Below, one piece after another: positions 45,331 to 54,200 of a DNA stretch of 64,000 nt; within the stretch, counting starts at the first letter, position 1; every line of letters begins with the position of its first letter. The notes beneath the pieces are model-generated. The model worked only from the letters and a program-made list of their open reading frames with translations. It ran no database searches and was not told where the DNA came from. This DNA is from Nitrospira sp. (GTDB lineage Bacteria; Nitrospirota; Nitrospiria; Nitrospirales; Nitrospiraceae), in assembly GCA_005116745.1 (NCBI GenBank), contig SWDS01000002.1, forward strand, positions 104,652 to 168,651, read 5' to 3'. The translations under genes and the position numbers were made by a program.

Positions 45331-47025
45331 TCACATATGTGCGACCTGCCGCCCGCGAATCTGTACGGACGCCCTGCTTGCATCGGAGAGCAGCCAGTCC
45401 GCAGCGTCCGCCAGCGAGGATGCCACCCAAGCTGGAGCTGGTCCTGAGGCTTTGAGTCTTTCTGCGTCCTGCGGAGACACGACACCCGTCGTCACTAAGA
45501 TACTGCGCACCCCGACCCGCTGTGCCAATTCGATGTCTCGACTGTGATCGCCGATCAGATAAGAGTGATCGAGGGTCACCCCGCATTCTCGCACCGCTTG
45601 GTCAATCATCCCACGGTTCGGTTTTCGACATTCGCACCCGTCGTCAGGATGGTGAGGACAGAAATAGATCGCGTCGAGTGTCACACCCGCGCCATCGAGC
45701 AGACGCTTCAGTTTCATGTGCACGGCATCGAGATCCTTGCGCGACAAGAGTCCTCGCGCGATTCCCGATTGATTGGTGACGACGATCAATCGGGCACCAG
45801 CCCGCTTCAGACGCGCGAGCGCCTCGGACACCCCAGGGAACAACTCAAACTGATCGGGAGACTTGATATAGCCGGAATCAGGATTGAGCGTTCCGTCTCG
45901 ATCGAGAAAGATGGTGTAGCCGGACAGAATGTTCGTCTGGTCTGTGTTGTCTGGACGAGAGAGACCAGATACACGAGACAAACCGCTCAGCTGTTGCACG
46001 GCCACTTCATACACCCGGTCAACGGGGATGCGCGTCATGCAGCGGTGATCAATCGGGCATTCCCTAAGGAGGCAAGGCGCACAGTCGACGGTTTCCCGCA
46101 CAATCGACCGGTCTTGCCCATAGGGTGCGGTGGTCTGTGAATCCGTAGGACCAAACACCGCCACGACCGGCACACCGCACGCCGCAGCGATATGCATCGG
46201 CCCTGTATCGTTGGTAATGAGTAGGCGGCATCGCTTGACCACCGCCATCAACTCACGAATGGTCGTGGCACCCGACAGCACCACTGATCGCCCATTGATT
46301 CGAGCGGCGATGTCCTTTCCCAAGGACTCCTCTCCCCGTGCCCCCAGAATGACCACGACCACCTGTGCATTCTCGTCCTGCCCTATGCGTTCCGCAAGTC
46401 GCTGCGCGACTTCAGCGAATCTCTCAGGTAACCAACGCTTTGCACTTCCGTAGGTCGACCCTGGATTAATGCCAATCACGATATCTGACAAGCCGACCTC
46501 GGCCCCAGCGAGCCTGACATCCAACTGACGACTCTCGTCTGCTGTCACACATAGCGTCGGCGACGATGCAGCGCCAGACAGCCCTAAAGGCTTCAACAGG
46601 TTCCAATAGTACTCGACTTGATGGCCCCTACGACTCGGCACCGCAACAGGCGTAGTCAGAAAAAAGACTCGTCCATCAGTGGCATAGCCATATCGCTGCG
46701 GAATACCCGCAAGCCACGCGAGAAATGCTGCCTCGAAAGCGTTCTGAAAGAGCACTGCCAGATCGAAGCCATGCCGCCGCAACGTACCCGCCAGCAACCA
46801 TTTTCCAGAAAGTCCCGCATGAGGCCCCTTGTCATCGTACAGCACGACTCGACTCAGCTCTGGAGCCGCACTGAACAGTTCGGCGACGGCTCGTTTGGCA
46901 AGCATCGTGATCTCGGCTTCCGGGAACAGTGACCGCAGCCCATGAATAGCCGGCTCGCACATCACGGCATCACCGATCCAATTCGGCGCCCGCACCAATA
47001 TGTTCCGGGGCAGATCCTTACGCAC
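45331..47025 (-). CDS. waaF: WaaF heptosyltransferase fused to GmhB heptose-bisphosphate phosphatase
   Basis: 564 aa fusion. Residues 1-345: family 9 heptosyltransferase II (ILVRAPNWIGDAVMCEPAIH; LITNDTGPMHIAAACGVPVV; FGPTDSQTTAPYG). After a Ser-rich linker, residues 370-530 are a HAD phosphatase: YTIFLDRDGTLNPDSGYIKS (catalytic DxD), VVTNQSGIARGLL, the zinc loop CPHHPDDGCECRKP, and LIGDHSRDIELAQRVG. That loop is diagnostic of GmhB, which dephosphorylates heptose 1,7-bisphosphate. One protein would thus make a heptose precursor and add heptose to the core. A GTG start at 47025 has GGAG five bases upstream, 8 bp inside lpxK. Confidence 0.94.
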   Translation of the reverse strand: MRKDLPRNILVRAPNWIGDAVMCEPAIHGLRSLFPEAEITMLAKRAVAELFSAAPELSRVVLYDDKGPHAGLSGKWLLAGTLRRHGFDLAVLFQNAFEAAFLAWLAGIPQRYGYATDGRVFFLTTPVAVPSRRGHQVEYYWNLLKPLGLSGAASSPTLCVTADESRQLDVRLAGAEVGLSDIVIGINPGSTYGSAKRWLPERFAEVAQRLAERIGQDENAQVVVVILGARGEESLGKDIAARINGRSVVLSGATTIRELMAVVKRCRLLITNDTGPMHIAAACGVPVVAVFGPTDSQTTAPYGQDRSIVRETVDCAPCLLRECPIDHRCMTRIPVDRVYEVAVQQLSGLSRVSGLSRPDNTDQTNILSGYTIFLDRDGTLNPDSGYIKSPDQFELFPGVSEALARLKRAGARLIVVTNQSGIARGLLSRKDLDAVHMKLKRLLDGAGVTLDAIYFCPHHPDDGCECRKPNRGMIDQAVRECGVTLDHSYLIGDHSRDIELAQRVGVRSILVTTGVVSPQDAERLKASGPAPAWVASSLADAADWLLSDASRASVQIRGRQVAHM

Positions 47026-48109
47026 GAGCTCCCAACCGTTGTATCCCGTCGGATGACGGTCCCTCGATCAATCGCTGCAGCTGGTCTTTTCCGCGTACCA
47101 CTTCAGTCCCAAGCCGAAGCATCCACCAGGGGTCGCTGGGCTGGAGAAAGGGGGACAGTTTTCCACCATCCTTCTCAGTCGTCAAGACCATCTCACTCCC
47201 ATTGGCCTGCACAGTGGCACGGATCTGTCTGATCTCATCGTCACTGTAGCGATGATGATCCTCAAAGGCGGTTTCACCAAGGATCTCTATTCCAATCGAT
47301 TCAGCTGATCGGCGGAATGAGTGGCTATTTCCGATCCCGCTCACCAGCCAAGCCTTTTTCTTTCGGCCCCAGCCAACCGATTGTTGCCCCCCCGAAACAA
47401 CCGCCATAAAGGACTCCGGTCGAAACACAACTTCAATGGCGTCCTCAGATAGGCAGACAACCGCTCGCAATCGGCTGTGAATCTCTTCCACATCCTGACG
47501 TGAATCGGCGCGGGTAATCATGACGGCACTCGCTCGATCTAATCCAGTCAGTGGTTCCCGTAGCCGTCCCGCAGGAAGCAGCGCATCCAGTCCTGCAGCA
47601 TCGGTGGCATCCAGTAGCACCAGATCGACATCACGATGGAGCGACCGATGCTGAAAGCCATCATCGAGCACAATGCAGTCGACGGGATACCGTTCCAACA
47701 CCCACCGGCCAAGCGCAACTCGATCAGACCCCACGGCGACAATGGCACGTGGGCAACGCTGCGCCATGAGAAATGGCTCATCCCCGGCCTCCGCTGGACC
47801 GGCCAACATTCGTGATCCATCGGACACCAATAGATAGGACACCGTGCTCGTCCGTTTGTACCCGCGGCTCAAGATCGCCACCCGTTTCCCCTTGGCCACC
47901 AGCCATTCCGTCAGGAGAATGACGATCGGAGTTTTTCCCGTCCCCCCGACTGTCAGATTACCGACACTCACGACCCAACAGGGTAGCCGTGTGGTCGTGA
48001 GCCAACCCTGGCGGTAGCACCACAGCCGACACCGAATGATGAGGCCGTACAACCCAGCAACCCAGTACAGCCCTTTGCGAACTGGTTGTCCAGGAAGCAA
48101 AAACGCCAT
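47018..48109 (-). CDS. lpxK: Tetraacyldisaccharide 4'-kinase
   Basis: 363 aa inner-membrane kinase that adds the 4'-phosphate to lipid A disaccharide. SVGNLTVGGTGKTPIVILL is the LpxK Walker A; VAILSRGYKRTS and DCIVLDDGFQHRSLHRDVDL are the next family motifs. The ATG at 48109 is preferred: it sits one base after the waaA stop (TGACATG) and gives the usual MAFLLPGQPVRKGLYW start. A longer frame from 48298 would overlap waaA by 188 bp. Confidence 0.95.
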   Translation of the reverse strand: MAFLLPGQPVRKGLYWVAGLYGLIIRCRLWCYRQGWLTTTRLPCWVVSVGNLTVGGTGKTPIVILLTEWLVAKGKRVAILSRGYKRTSTVSYLLVSDGSRMLAGPAEAGDEPFLMAQRCPRAIVAVGSDRVALGRWVLERYPVDCIVLDDGFQHRSLHRDVDLVLLDATDAAGLDALLPAGRLREPLTGLDRASAVMITRADSRQDVEEIHSRLRAVVCLSEDAIEVVFRPESFMAVVSGGQQSVGWGRKKKAWLVSGIGNSHSFRRSAESIGIEILGETAFEDHHRYSDDEIRQIRATVQANGSEMVLTTEKDGGKLSPFLQPSDPWWMLRLGTEVVRGKDQLQRLIEGPSSDGIQRLGARA

Positions 48110-48110
48110 G

Positions 48111-49448
48111 TCAGTGTTTGGCCACAAGCGGTCCCGGCTCCGTTGCCACACACGAGTCGGAATACGACGGAGCCGCACGGAGGCAAGTCTCAATGAACTC
48201 CAGACTCCGTGTGAGCGCGCCTTGATTATCCAACACCACCTGTCTTGCAGCCTGCCCCATCCGATGTCGAGTGTCAGGCTGACCAAGCCATTCCTCAAGA
48301 GAGGTAACGAGGTCCTCCACTCCCATCACGCGGCGACCTCCTCCAGCCTCTGATAGAAGTGCCGCGACCTCGGCGCAATGATCCGTATGAGGCCCAAACA
48401 TGACGGGGATACCCCATGCAGCCGGTTCCAACAAATTGTGCCCCCCCACGGGAACCAGAGTTCCACCGACGAATGCCACGGCAGCGTCTCGATATGCGCG
48501 AGACAACTCTCCTCTCGTATCCAAAATGATCACGCGCGGGCCAGATTGCGTCCCCTGAATCCGACTCCTCCGCTGCACGGCAAATCCGGCTTCTCGCAGC
48601 ACGGCTTCGACTCGATCCGCTCGCTCGATATGGCGTGGCGCCAGCATCAACACGGTTGTGGGATAGGTCTTCACGATATGTCGGTAGGCCGACACCAGCA
48701 GTTCCTCTTCTCCAGCGTGCGTGCTACCCGCGAGCATCAATTGTTCATGCTCATCGAGCCCAAAGCTCTGACGGAGCGATTCATGCGAGCGAACGTCCGG
48801 GAGAGGCTGATCAAACTTGATATTACTAGTCACATGAACGCGTGACGGCTCAGCGCCTAACGCAACAATACGCTGTCGATCTCTATCAGATTGCATGAGA
48901 CAGAGTGTGAGCGTTTGAAGTATAGATCGATACAAAGAGCGAATCACGGGCAAGTCCTGACGGCCAAATGACCGCGACGACAACCGCCCGTTTACCAACA
49001 CCGAGGGCACATCCTGTGCTCGTAACGTCCACAATAAGTTCGGCCATAACTCCGTCTCGACAAACACATACAGCACCGGCCGCAGACTGCGGATCATCCG
49101 AGCCACAGCCCAGGGAAAGTCAAGCGGAGCATACCGGTGCTCGGCAATACCGCCTAAGCGCTGTTCTACCGCCTCTCGGCCGGTTTCAGTCACCGTCGTG
49201 ACAATATACCGACACTCAGGATGACGTTCGTGCAACGCCTTCACCAACGGCGTCGCGGCCACAACCTCACCGAGAGACACCGCGTGAATCCACACAAGCG
49301 GCGACGCTGTCGTGTGGCGATCGGAAGGATGAATGTGCCAACCCATCCGCTGAAAAAAACCAGGGCGGCAGCGGGGTTTGGCCAGCAGCACAGCAATAAT
49401 CACTGGGGCAGCAAGAAGAAGACCGATGTTATAGAGCAGCTTCCACAT
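48111..49448 (-). CDS. waaA: 3-deoxy-D-manno-octulosonic acid (Kdo) transferase
   Basis: 445 aa. The N-terminus MWKLLYNIGLLLAAPVIIAV is a membrane anchor; VWIHAVSLGEVVAATPLVKA is the Glu-containing Kdo transferase motif and VFVETELWPNLLWTLRAQDV the second family signature. GGHNLLEPAAWGIPVMFGPH near the C-terminus is also diagnostic. The enzyme adds Kdo from CMP-Kdo to lipid IVA at the inner membrane. The ATG at 49448 fits the family start; a TTG at 49475 would add nine residues. Confidence 0.95.
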   Translation of the reverse strand: MWKLLYNIGLLLAAPVIIAVLLAKPRCRPGFFQRMGWHIHPSDRHTTASPLVWIHAVSLGEVVAATPLVKALHERHPECRYIVTTVTETGREAVEQRLGGIAEHRYAPLDFPWAVARMIRSLRPVLYVFVETELWPNLLWTLRAQDVPSVLVNGRLSSRSFGRQDLPVIRSLYRSILQTLTLCLMQSDRDRQRIVALGAEPSRVHVTSNIKFDQPLPDVRSHESLRQSFGLDEHEQLMLAGSTHAGEEELLVSAYRHIVKTYPTTVLMLAPRHIERADRVEAVLREAGFAVQRRSRIQGTQSGPRVIILDTRGELSRAYRDAAVAFVGGTLVPVGGHNLLEPAAWGIPVMFGPHTDHCAEVAALLSEAGGGRRVMGVEDLVTSLEEWLGQPDTRHRMGQAARQVVLDNQGALTRSLEFIETCLRAAPSYSDSCVATEPGPLVAKH

Positions 49449-49568
49449 GAGAACGAAGTGAACCGTACGAGGCAAAAGGTGAGACGCCCTGTTTAATGCC
49501 TGCGCCTCTTACATCTCATGCCTTACCTTTTACACCCACATCATTTTCTGCCTGATCCGTCAACTGAT

Positions 49569-50192
49569 TCAACACGGTCTCAAGTTCCACCCGAGCTGTT
49601 TCGAGCGCCGCCTCATCGGCCTCACGTGAGACCCAGAGCGGACGTCCGTAGCAAAAGACACCGGTCGAAAACGGATAGGGGACCATGTAGAGGTCCCAGC
49701 TCGCAAAGAGTTTTTTTTTGAGCAGGCAAAGGCTATTGGCACGATCGGAAGTCCCGAGGCTTTCGCCAGCTGGATCACCCCCAGCTTGGCAACGTGACGC
49801 GGCCCTTTCGGGCCATCCGGCGTCACCGCAACATCTTGGCCGGATCGAGCTAATTTAATCAATGCGCGTAGGGCATTGGCCCCGCCGCGCGTACTGGATC
49901 CACGCACGGCCCCATGACCGAATCGAGTGATGATACGCGCAATAATCTCTCCATCCCCATGCTGGCTGATCAACACATGGGCACCCGGTCCTCGGTACCC
50001 GAACGGAATCATCAATTGCTGTGCATGCCAAAATGCGGTAATGGCGTGCCCTCCTTCACGATACAAGGCATCGACCGCTTCCTGTCCTCTCGTCTCGTAG
50101 CGCATCGTGCGGGCAATACCACGAATCAGTGCCGCTCCCACCGGAGGCAGCACAGAAAGCTTCAGCCATCTGACCAAAAACGATTTCTTCAT
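49569..50192 (-). CDS. DUF374-type lysophospholipid acyltransferase family protein, 3' end frameshifted
   Basis: Resembles the LPLAT-like DUF374 proteins found with lpxB/msbA/waaA; possibly a lipid A acyltransferase. ALIRGIARTMRYETRGQEAV, GHAITAFWHAQQLMIP (H-x4-Q region) and VTPDGPKGPRHVAKLGV are the expected order. From residue 158 the frame departs into unrelated residues. An A9 run (minus strand, 49711-49719) precedes the break: one extra A restores ...SKKKLFASWDLYMVPYPF, a normal DUF374 C-terminus, which runs on to a TGA at 49516. The intact protein would be about 225 aa; as written it is 207 aa. Confidence 0.85.
   Translation of the reverse strand: MKKSFLVRWLKLSVLPPVGAALIRGIARTMRYETRGQEAVDALYREGGHAITAFWHAQQLMIPFGYRGPGAHVLISQHGDGEIIARIITRFGHGAVRGSSTRGGANALRALIKLARSGQDVAVTPDGPKGPRHVAKLGVIQLAKASGLPIVPIAFACSKKNSLRAGTSTWSPIRFRPVSFATDVRSGSHVRPMRRRSKQLGWNLRPC
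49711..49719 (-). other. A9 homopolymer at the frameshift site
   Basis: Nine adenines (minus strand) separate the two reading frames of the DUF374 gene. With ten, the conserved C-terminus is read through. It could be a sequencing error, a phase-variable tract, or a site of transcriptional slippage; the sequence alone cannot tell. Confidence 0.85.
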
Positions 50193-50196
50193 AGAA

Positions 50197-51945
50197 TCAA
50201 TGCGCCAATTCTTCGGATTGAAACTGCAACGTGTGCAAACGGTGATAGCTTCCTCCCTGCCGAAGCAGATCCTCGTGCGAGCCTACTTCAACGATCGTCC
50301 CACCGTCCAAGACCACAATGCGATCCGCATTTTGAATGGTCGACAGCCGATGAGCAATCACCAACGTCGTTCGATTCTTCATTAAGTTCGTCAAGGCCAA
50401 CTGCACGATCCGTTCAGACTCCGTATCCAACGCCGACGTCGCTTCATCCAGGATCAGCAATGGCGGGTCGCGAAGCAGCGCGCGGGCGATGGCCAGGCGC
50501 TGGCGCTCGCCCCCCGAAAGCTTAAGCCCTCGTTCTCCGATGAGGGCATCATACCCGTCCGGGATCCGAAGAATGAAGTCATGCGCATAGGCCAGTTTGG
50601 CCGCCTGTTCAACCTCAGCCTGACTGGCCCCTGTTCGTCCAAAAGCAATGTTGTTCCGGATGGTATCATCGAACAGCACAATCTCTTGCGACACGATCCC
50701 GATATGAGCGCGTAATGACTGTAACTCGTACGAGTCAAGCGGAACACCGTCGATCACAATACGGCCTGTAGTCGGCTCATAGAACCGCGGCAACAAACTG
50801 ACTAACGTGGTCTTTCCACTTCCACTGCTCCCGACAAGCGCAATCACTTCCCCGGGCGTGATGGTGAGATCAACTTTGGTCAGCGCGGGAATCTTCTGGC
50901 CCTCATATCGCAAGGAGACACCCTGAAATTCAATGGCACGGTGGATTCCAGCCAACGGGACCATCCCCTGGGTCTGTGCCTGTTCCGTCTTCATGTCCAA
51001 CACATCAAAGACGCGTTCAGCCGCAGCCAGGGCTTGCTGGATCAGATTGTTGGCCCCAGACAACTTCCGCACTGGGGTATAGGCCAATAACATGGCAGCC
51101 ATGAACGAAAAAAACGCACCGGGCGTCATCGTCCCGTTGATGACGAGATAGCCGCCATACCAAATAATGACCGCAATACTGATCACGCCAATGACTTCCA
51201 TATGCGAATGGCCGATCGACCAGACCTGATTCGTTTTCAAGGTGGTGGCCAGAAAGGCCTGGTTTCGCGCTTGAAATCGCTCGGCTTCTGCGTCTTCACG
51301 ACCGAAGGCCTTCACGACCCTGATGCCGGCAAACGTTTCTTGGAGTGTTGACGACATATCGCCCATCTGGGCTTGTCCACTCGCCGCCAATTTCTTCAAC
51401 CGCTTCCCCACGCGAACCATCGTCAGCCCCGCAAGCGGAATCACGATCAGCGAGATGCCCGCCAATTTCCAGTCCTGATAGAGAATCACACCGACCATCG
51501 CCAGAAATGTCAGAACATTTTGAAACATGTCTTTGACGACACTTGACGCCGCATTCGCCATCAACCCAACATCGTTCACGATCCGCGACACCAAACGACC
51601 CGACGTGTTGGAGTCGTGAAATCCGATCGGCATGCGCATGAGCTGCTGAAACAACTCTTGTCGAATGTCTGCCACCACTCGATTCCCCACATACGCCATC
51701 AGGTACCCGACCCCATAGCTGAAGAGGGCCTTCACTGCCGCAACGGCCAATATCGCCAACGGCAAGACCATCAGCAACTGTTCATTTTTTTCGATGAAGA
51801 TCCCGTCGAGCACTGGACGTGCTAACCAGGCATACACCCCGGTCAAGATTGCCACCATCCCGGAGCAGGCGAACCCACCCAAAAACCTCGCCCGATACGG
51901 GCGGACATACCGCATGAGTCGCTTAAATCGTTCTAGGCCTGACAT
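50197..51945 (-). CDS. msbA: Lipid A export ABC transporter, permease/ATPase
   Basis: 582 aa half-transporter: six membrane helices (residues about 20-310) and an ATPase domain with EVIALVGSSGSGKTTLVSLL (Walker A), LSGGERQRLAIARALLRDPP (signature) and LLILDEATSALDTESERIV (Walker B). The length and genomic neighbourhood (lpxB, waaA, lpxK) identify it as MsbA, which flips core-lipid A across the inner membrane as a homodimer. It overlaps the lpxB 3' end by 13 bp and is followed four bases later by the DUF374 gene. Confidence 0.95.
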   Translation of the reverse strand: MSGLERFKRLMRYVRPYRARFLGGFACSGMVAILTGVYAWLARPVLDGIFIEKNEQLLMVLPLAILAVAAVKALFSYGVGYLMAYVGNRVVADIRQELFQQLMRMPIGFHDSNTSGRLVSRIVNDVGLMANAASSVVKDMFQNVLTFLAMVGVILYQDWKLAGISLIVIPLAGLTMVRVGKRLKKLAASGQAQMGDMSSTLQETFAGIRVVKAFGREDAEAERFQARNQAFLATTLKTNQVWSIGHSHMEVIGVISIAVIIWYGGYLVINGTMTPGAFFSFMAAMLLAYTPVRKLSGANNLIQQALAAAERVFDVLDMKTEQAQTQGMVPLAGIHRAIEFQGVSLRYEGQKIPALTKVDLTITPGEVIALVGSSGSGKTTLVSLLPRFYEPTTGRIVIDGVPLDSYELQSLRAHIGIVSQEIVLFDDTIRNNIAFGRTGASQAEVEQAAKLAYAHDFILRIPDGYDALIGERGLKLSGGERQRLAIARALLRDPPLLILDEATSALDTESERIVQLALTNLMKNRTTLVIAHRLSTIQNADRIVVLDGGTIVEVGSHEDLLRQGGSYHRLHTLQFQSEELAH

Positions 51946-53063
51946 GCCGTCAACACCAGTTCTGCCGCTCGAACAGACGCGCCTGGTTCACCCAACGCGT
52001 CTCGTACTTGTGCCAAGCTCCGCTTCATTTCTGCATAGGCTGCGGGATCTTCCAAGATCCGCAGCGCCTCCTCGTAAAGACGCTGACCGGTAGCCTCATC
52101 CTGCAACAACTCCGGCACGACGGATCGACCTGCCACCAAATTCACCAGTCCAATCCATTTGACCCGGAGAAAGAAACTCGCGATCCAATATTCCAATTCT
52201 GATGTTCGATAGATCAACACCATAGGCGTGCCCACGACGGCGGCTTGCAGCGTGGCTGTCCCCGACGCCACCAGCACCACATCGGATACGGCCATCACTT
52301 CACTGGCTTGTTCTTTGACCAGAGTGACAGGAACCGAACTGTGCCGCAAGAGTGGCTGCAGCAGATTATCCTGAATTGTGGAGGCCTGCGCCAAGATAAA
52401 CTTTGTTTTTGGCGCCTGGTGAGCCAATTGCTCTGCGGCCCTGATCAGGATCGGCAACAGAGCCTGTACCTCATGTACGCGACTCCCCGGCAACAAGCCA
52501 ATCACCCGCTCATCCTGAGCGAAGCCAAATCTGCTGCGCAGCGCCGTCCGATCGTAGGATCCTTCGACTGCATCCAGGATGGGATGGCCGACAAATGTGC
52601 AGCGCATACCCGCGCTGTCATAGAGAGGCTTTTCAAAAGGCAGAATGACCAACACCTGATCAACTCGTTTCTTGATCCAGTACATCCGCCAGGCCCCCCA
52701 GGCCCAAATCTGCGGCGCAACATAATAGAACACGCGCAACCCAGCGCCCTTGGCGAAGTAGGCGTACCGTAAGTTTAATCCGGGGTTATCGACAAAGATG
52801 ACCGCATCCCATGGTTCGGACCGAAACAACCGTCGCATGAAGAAAAACCGTCGCATGATCGCCACCAACACCAAGGGCCCGACCATCCCCATCACATCGA
52901 ACTGCCCCATCTTGCAGACCAATTGCACACCGGCCGCCTCCATCGCTGCCCCTCCGATCCCGGCAAGCGAGACCTGAGGGTCCTTGGCTCTGAGCGCCTT
53001 GGCCAGATTAGCTCCGTGGAGGTCGCCGGAGGCTTCACCAGTAATGATCAGGATACGCGGCAT
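51933..53063 (-). CDS. lpxB: Lipid A disaccharide synthase
   Basis: 376 aa GT-B (family 19) enzyme. It opens PRILIITGEASGDLHGANLA, the LpxB signature, then GIGGAAMEAAGVQLVCKMGQ and YYVAPQIWAWGAWRMYWIKK; VASGTATLQAAVVGTPMVLI is the donor-binding region. It joins UDP-2,3-diacylglucosamine to lipid X. It is transcribed upstream of msbA with a 13-bp overlap and 85 bp after the Gfo/Idh gene. Confidence 0.96.
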   Translation of the reverse strand: MPRILIITGEASGDLHGANLAKALRAKDPQVSLAGIGGAAMEAAGVQLVCKMGQFDVMGMVGPLVLVAIMRRFFFMRRLFRSEPWDAVIFVDNPGLNLRYAYFAKGAGLRVFYYVAPQIWAWGAWRMYWIKKRVDQVLVILPFEKPLYDSAGMRCTFVGHPILDAVEGSYDRTALRSRFGFAQDERVIGLLPGSRVHEVQALLPILIRAAEQLAHQAPKTKFILAQASTIQDNLLQPLLRHSSVPVTLVKEQASEVMAVSDVVLVASGTATLQAAVVGTPMVLIYRTSELEYWIASFFLRVKWIGLVNLVAGRSVVPELLQDEATGQRLYEEALRILEDPAAYAEMKRSLAQVRDALGEPGASVRAAELVLTACQA

Positions 53064-53148
53064 GACGATTTATTGGAGCACAGACAGTGACTGCGATTCG
53101 ATACACGCGGCTGAGAAGGCACGTGACGGTTGATCCGTGGAGATGGTC

Positions 53149-54096
53149 TCATGTCTTGTGAGGCAACGATACTCCCATTGCCGACAGCACGCGATGGGCC
53201 AGTTCCAGAGCCGCAACCCCGTCCTCGCCGGACACGATTGGGCGAGATTCCAAATGAATCGCGTGGAGAAACGATTCCAGCTGTAGTTTTAACGGCTCAC
53301 CGTCTCCGGCTTGTACCTCTTCAGCTGCCATCATAGGCTTTCCGCCAGATCCAAGCGATCGGCGTCCGATCACGCCCTGGCGAGACTGGAAATCAATCGA
53401 CACACACCCATCGCCTTGGAATACATGCCATTGTCGCGTTGCCTTTGGTGAGATTCGACTTGCGGTAAGGTTGACGACACACCCACTCCTAAACTGAACA
53501 CGTGCATTAGACACATCACTGGTCGAGGAAAGCATCGTCACTCCAGCCGCCCGCACATCTTCGACAGGGCCTGGATCGAAGGACAGCACCAAGTCAAGGT
53601 CGTGAATCATCACATCCAGAACGACATCAACGTCGGTGCCACGCCCGCTGTAGGTCCCCAGTCGATGGCACTCGAACAACACCGGTTTCCGAATATATGG
53701 CCGCATCAACTGCAGAATAGGATTGAAACGCTCACTATGCCCTACTTGCAGCGTACATCGATTGCGTGTTGCCAACTCCACCAGCTCCCGTGCCTCAACC
53801 GGCAGAACGGCGATCGGCTTCTCCACCAGTACATGTTTCCCGGCTTCAAGACAGGCTTTGGTCACGGAATAGTGACTGGATGTGGGGATGGCGATACTGA
53901 CGACCTCAACCTGCTTCAGGAAACCTGGCAGATCACTGAATACCTGTGCGCCATGCTTCTGGGCAATGACAGAGGCTCGCCCCTGGTCTTGGTCGATCAC
54001 GCCAACCAGTGTCGAATCTGGCAATGAGGCATAGAGGCGTGCATGGTGTTGACCGAGATGCCCGACCCCGATGACACCGGCACGGAGCTTGACCAT
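53149..54096 (-). CDS. Gfo/Idh/MocA family oxidoreductase
   Basis: 315 aa from the ATG at 54096, which has GAGG close upstream; a frame open to 54159 would add unconserved residues. RAGVIGVGHLGQHHARLYAS is the NAD-binding start, AGKHVLVEKPIAVLPVEARE the family's EKP motif, and VDVVLDVMIHDLDLVLSF the active-site His region. It lies between lpxI and lpxB. A gene of this kind in lipid A clusters may be GnnA-like (making 3-amino-3-deoxy UDP-GlcNAc, with GnnB), but no GnnB is seen; the function here is unassigned. Confidence 0.87.
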   Translation of the reverse strand: MVKLRAGVIGVGHLGQHHARLYASLPDSTLVGVIDQDQGRASVIAQKHGAQVFSDLPGFLKQVEVVSIAIPTSSHYSVTKACLEAGKHVLVEKPIAVLPVEARELVELATRNRCTLQVGHSERFNPILQLMRPYIRKPVLFECHRLGTYSGRGTDVDVVLDVMIHDLDLVLSFDPGPVEDVRAAGVTMLSSTSDVSNARVQFRSGCVVNLTASRISPKATRQWHVFQGDGCVSIDFQSRQGVIGRRSLGSGGKPMMAAEEVQAGDGEPLKLQLESFLHAIHLESRPIVSGEDGVAALELAHRVLSAMGVSLPHKT

Positions 54097-54200
54097 ACAC
54101 CTCGTGGACTGAATTGGGGAATTTCTTGATCGATTGATGTATTGAGTTTCTGAAATCAATCGATCAACAGATCTTCAGATTCCAAACCGTCTTCGTTGAC

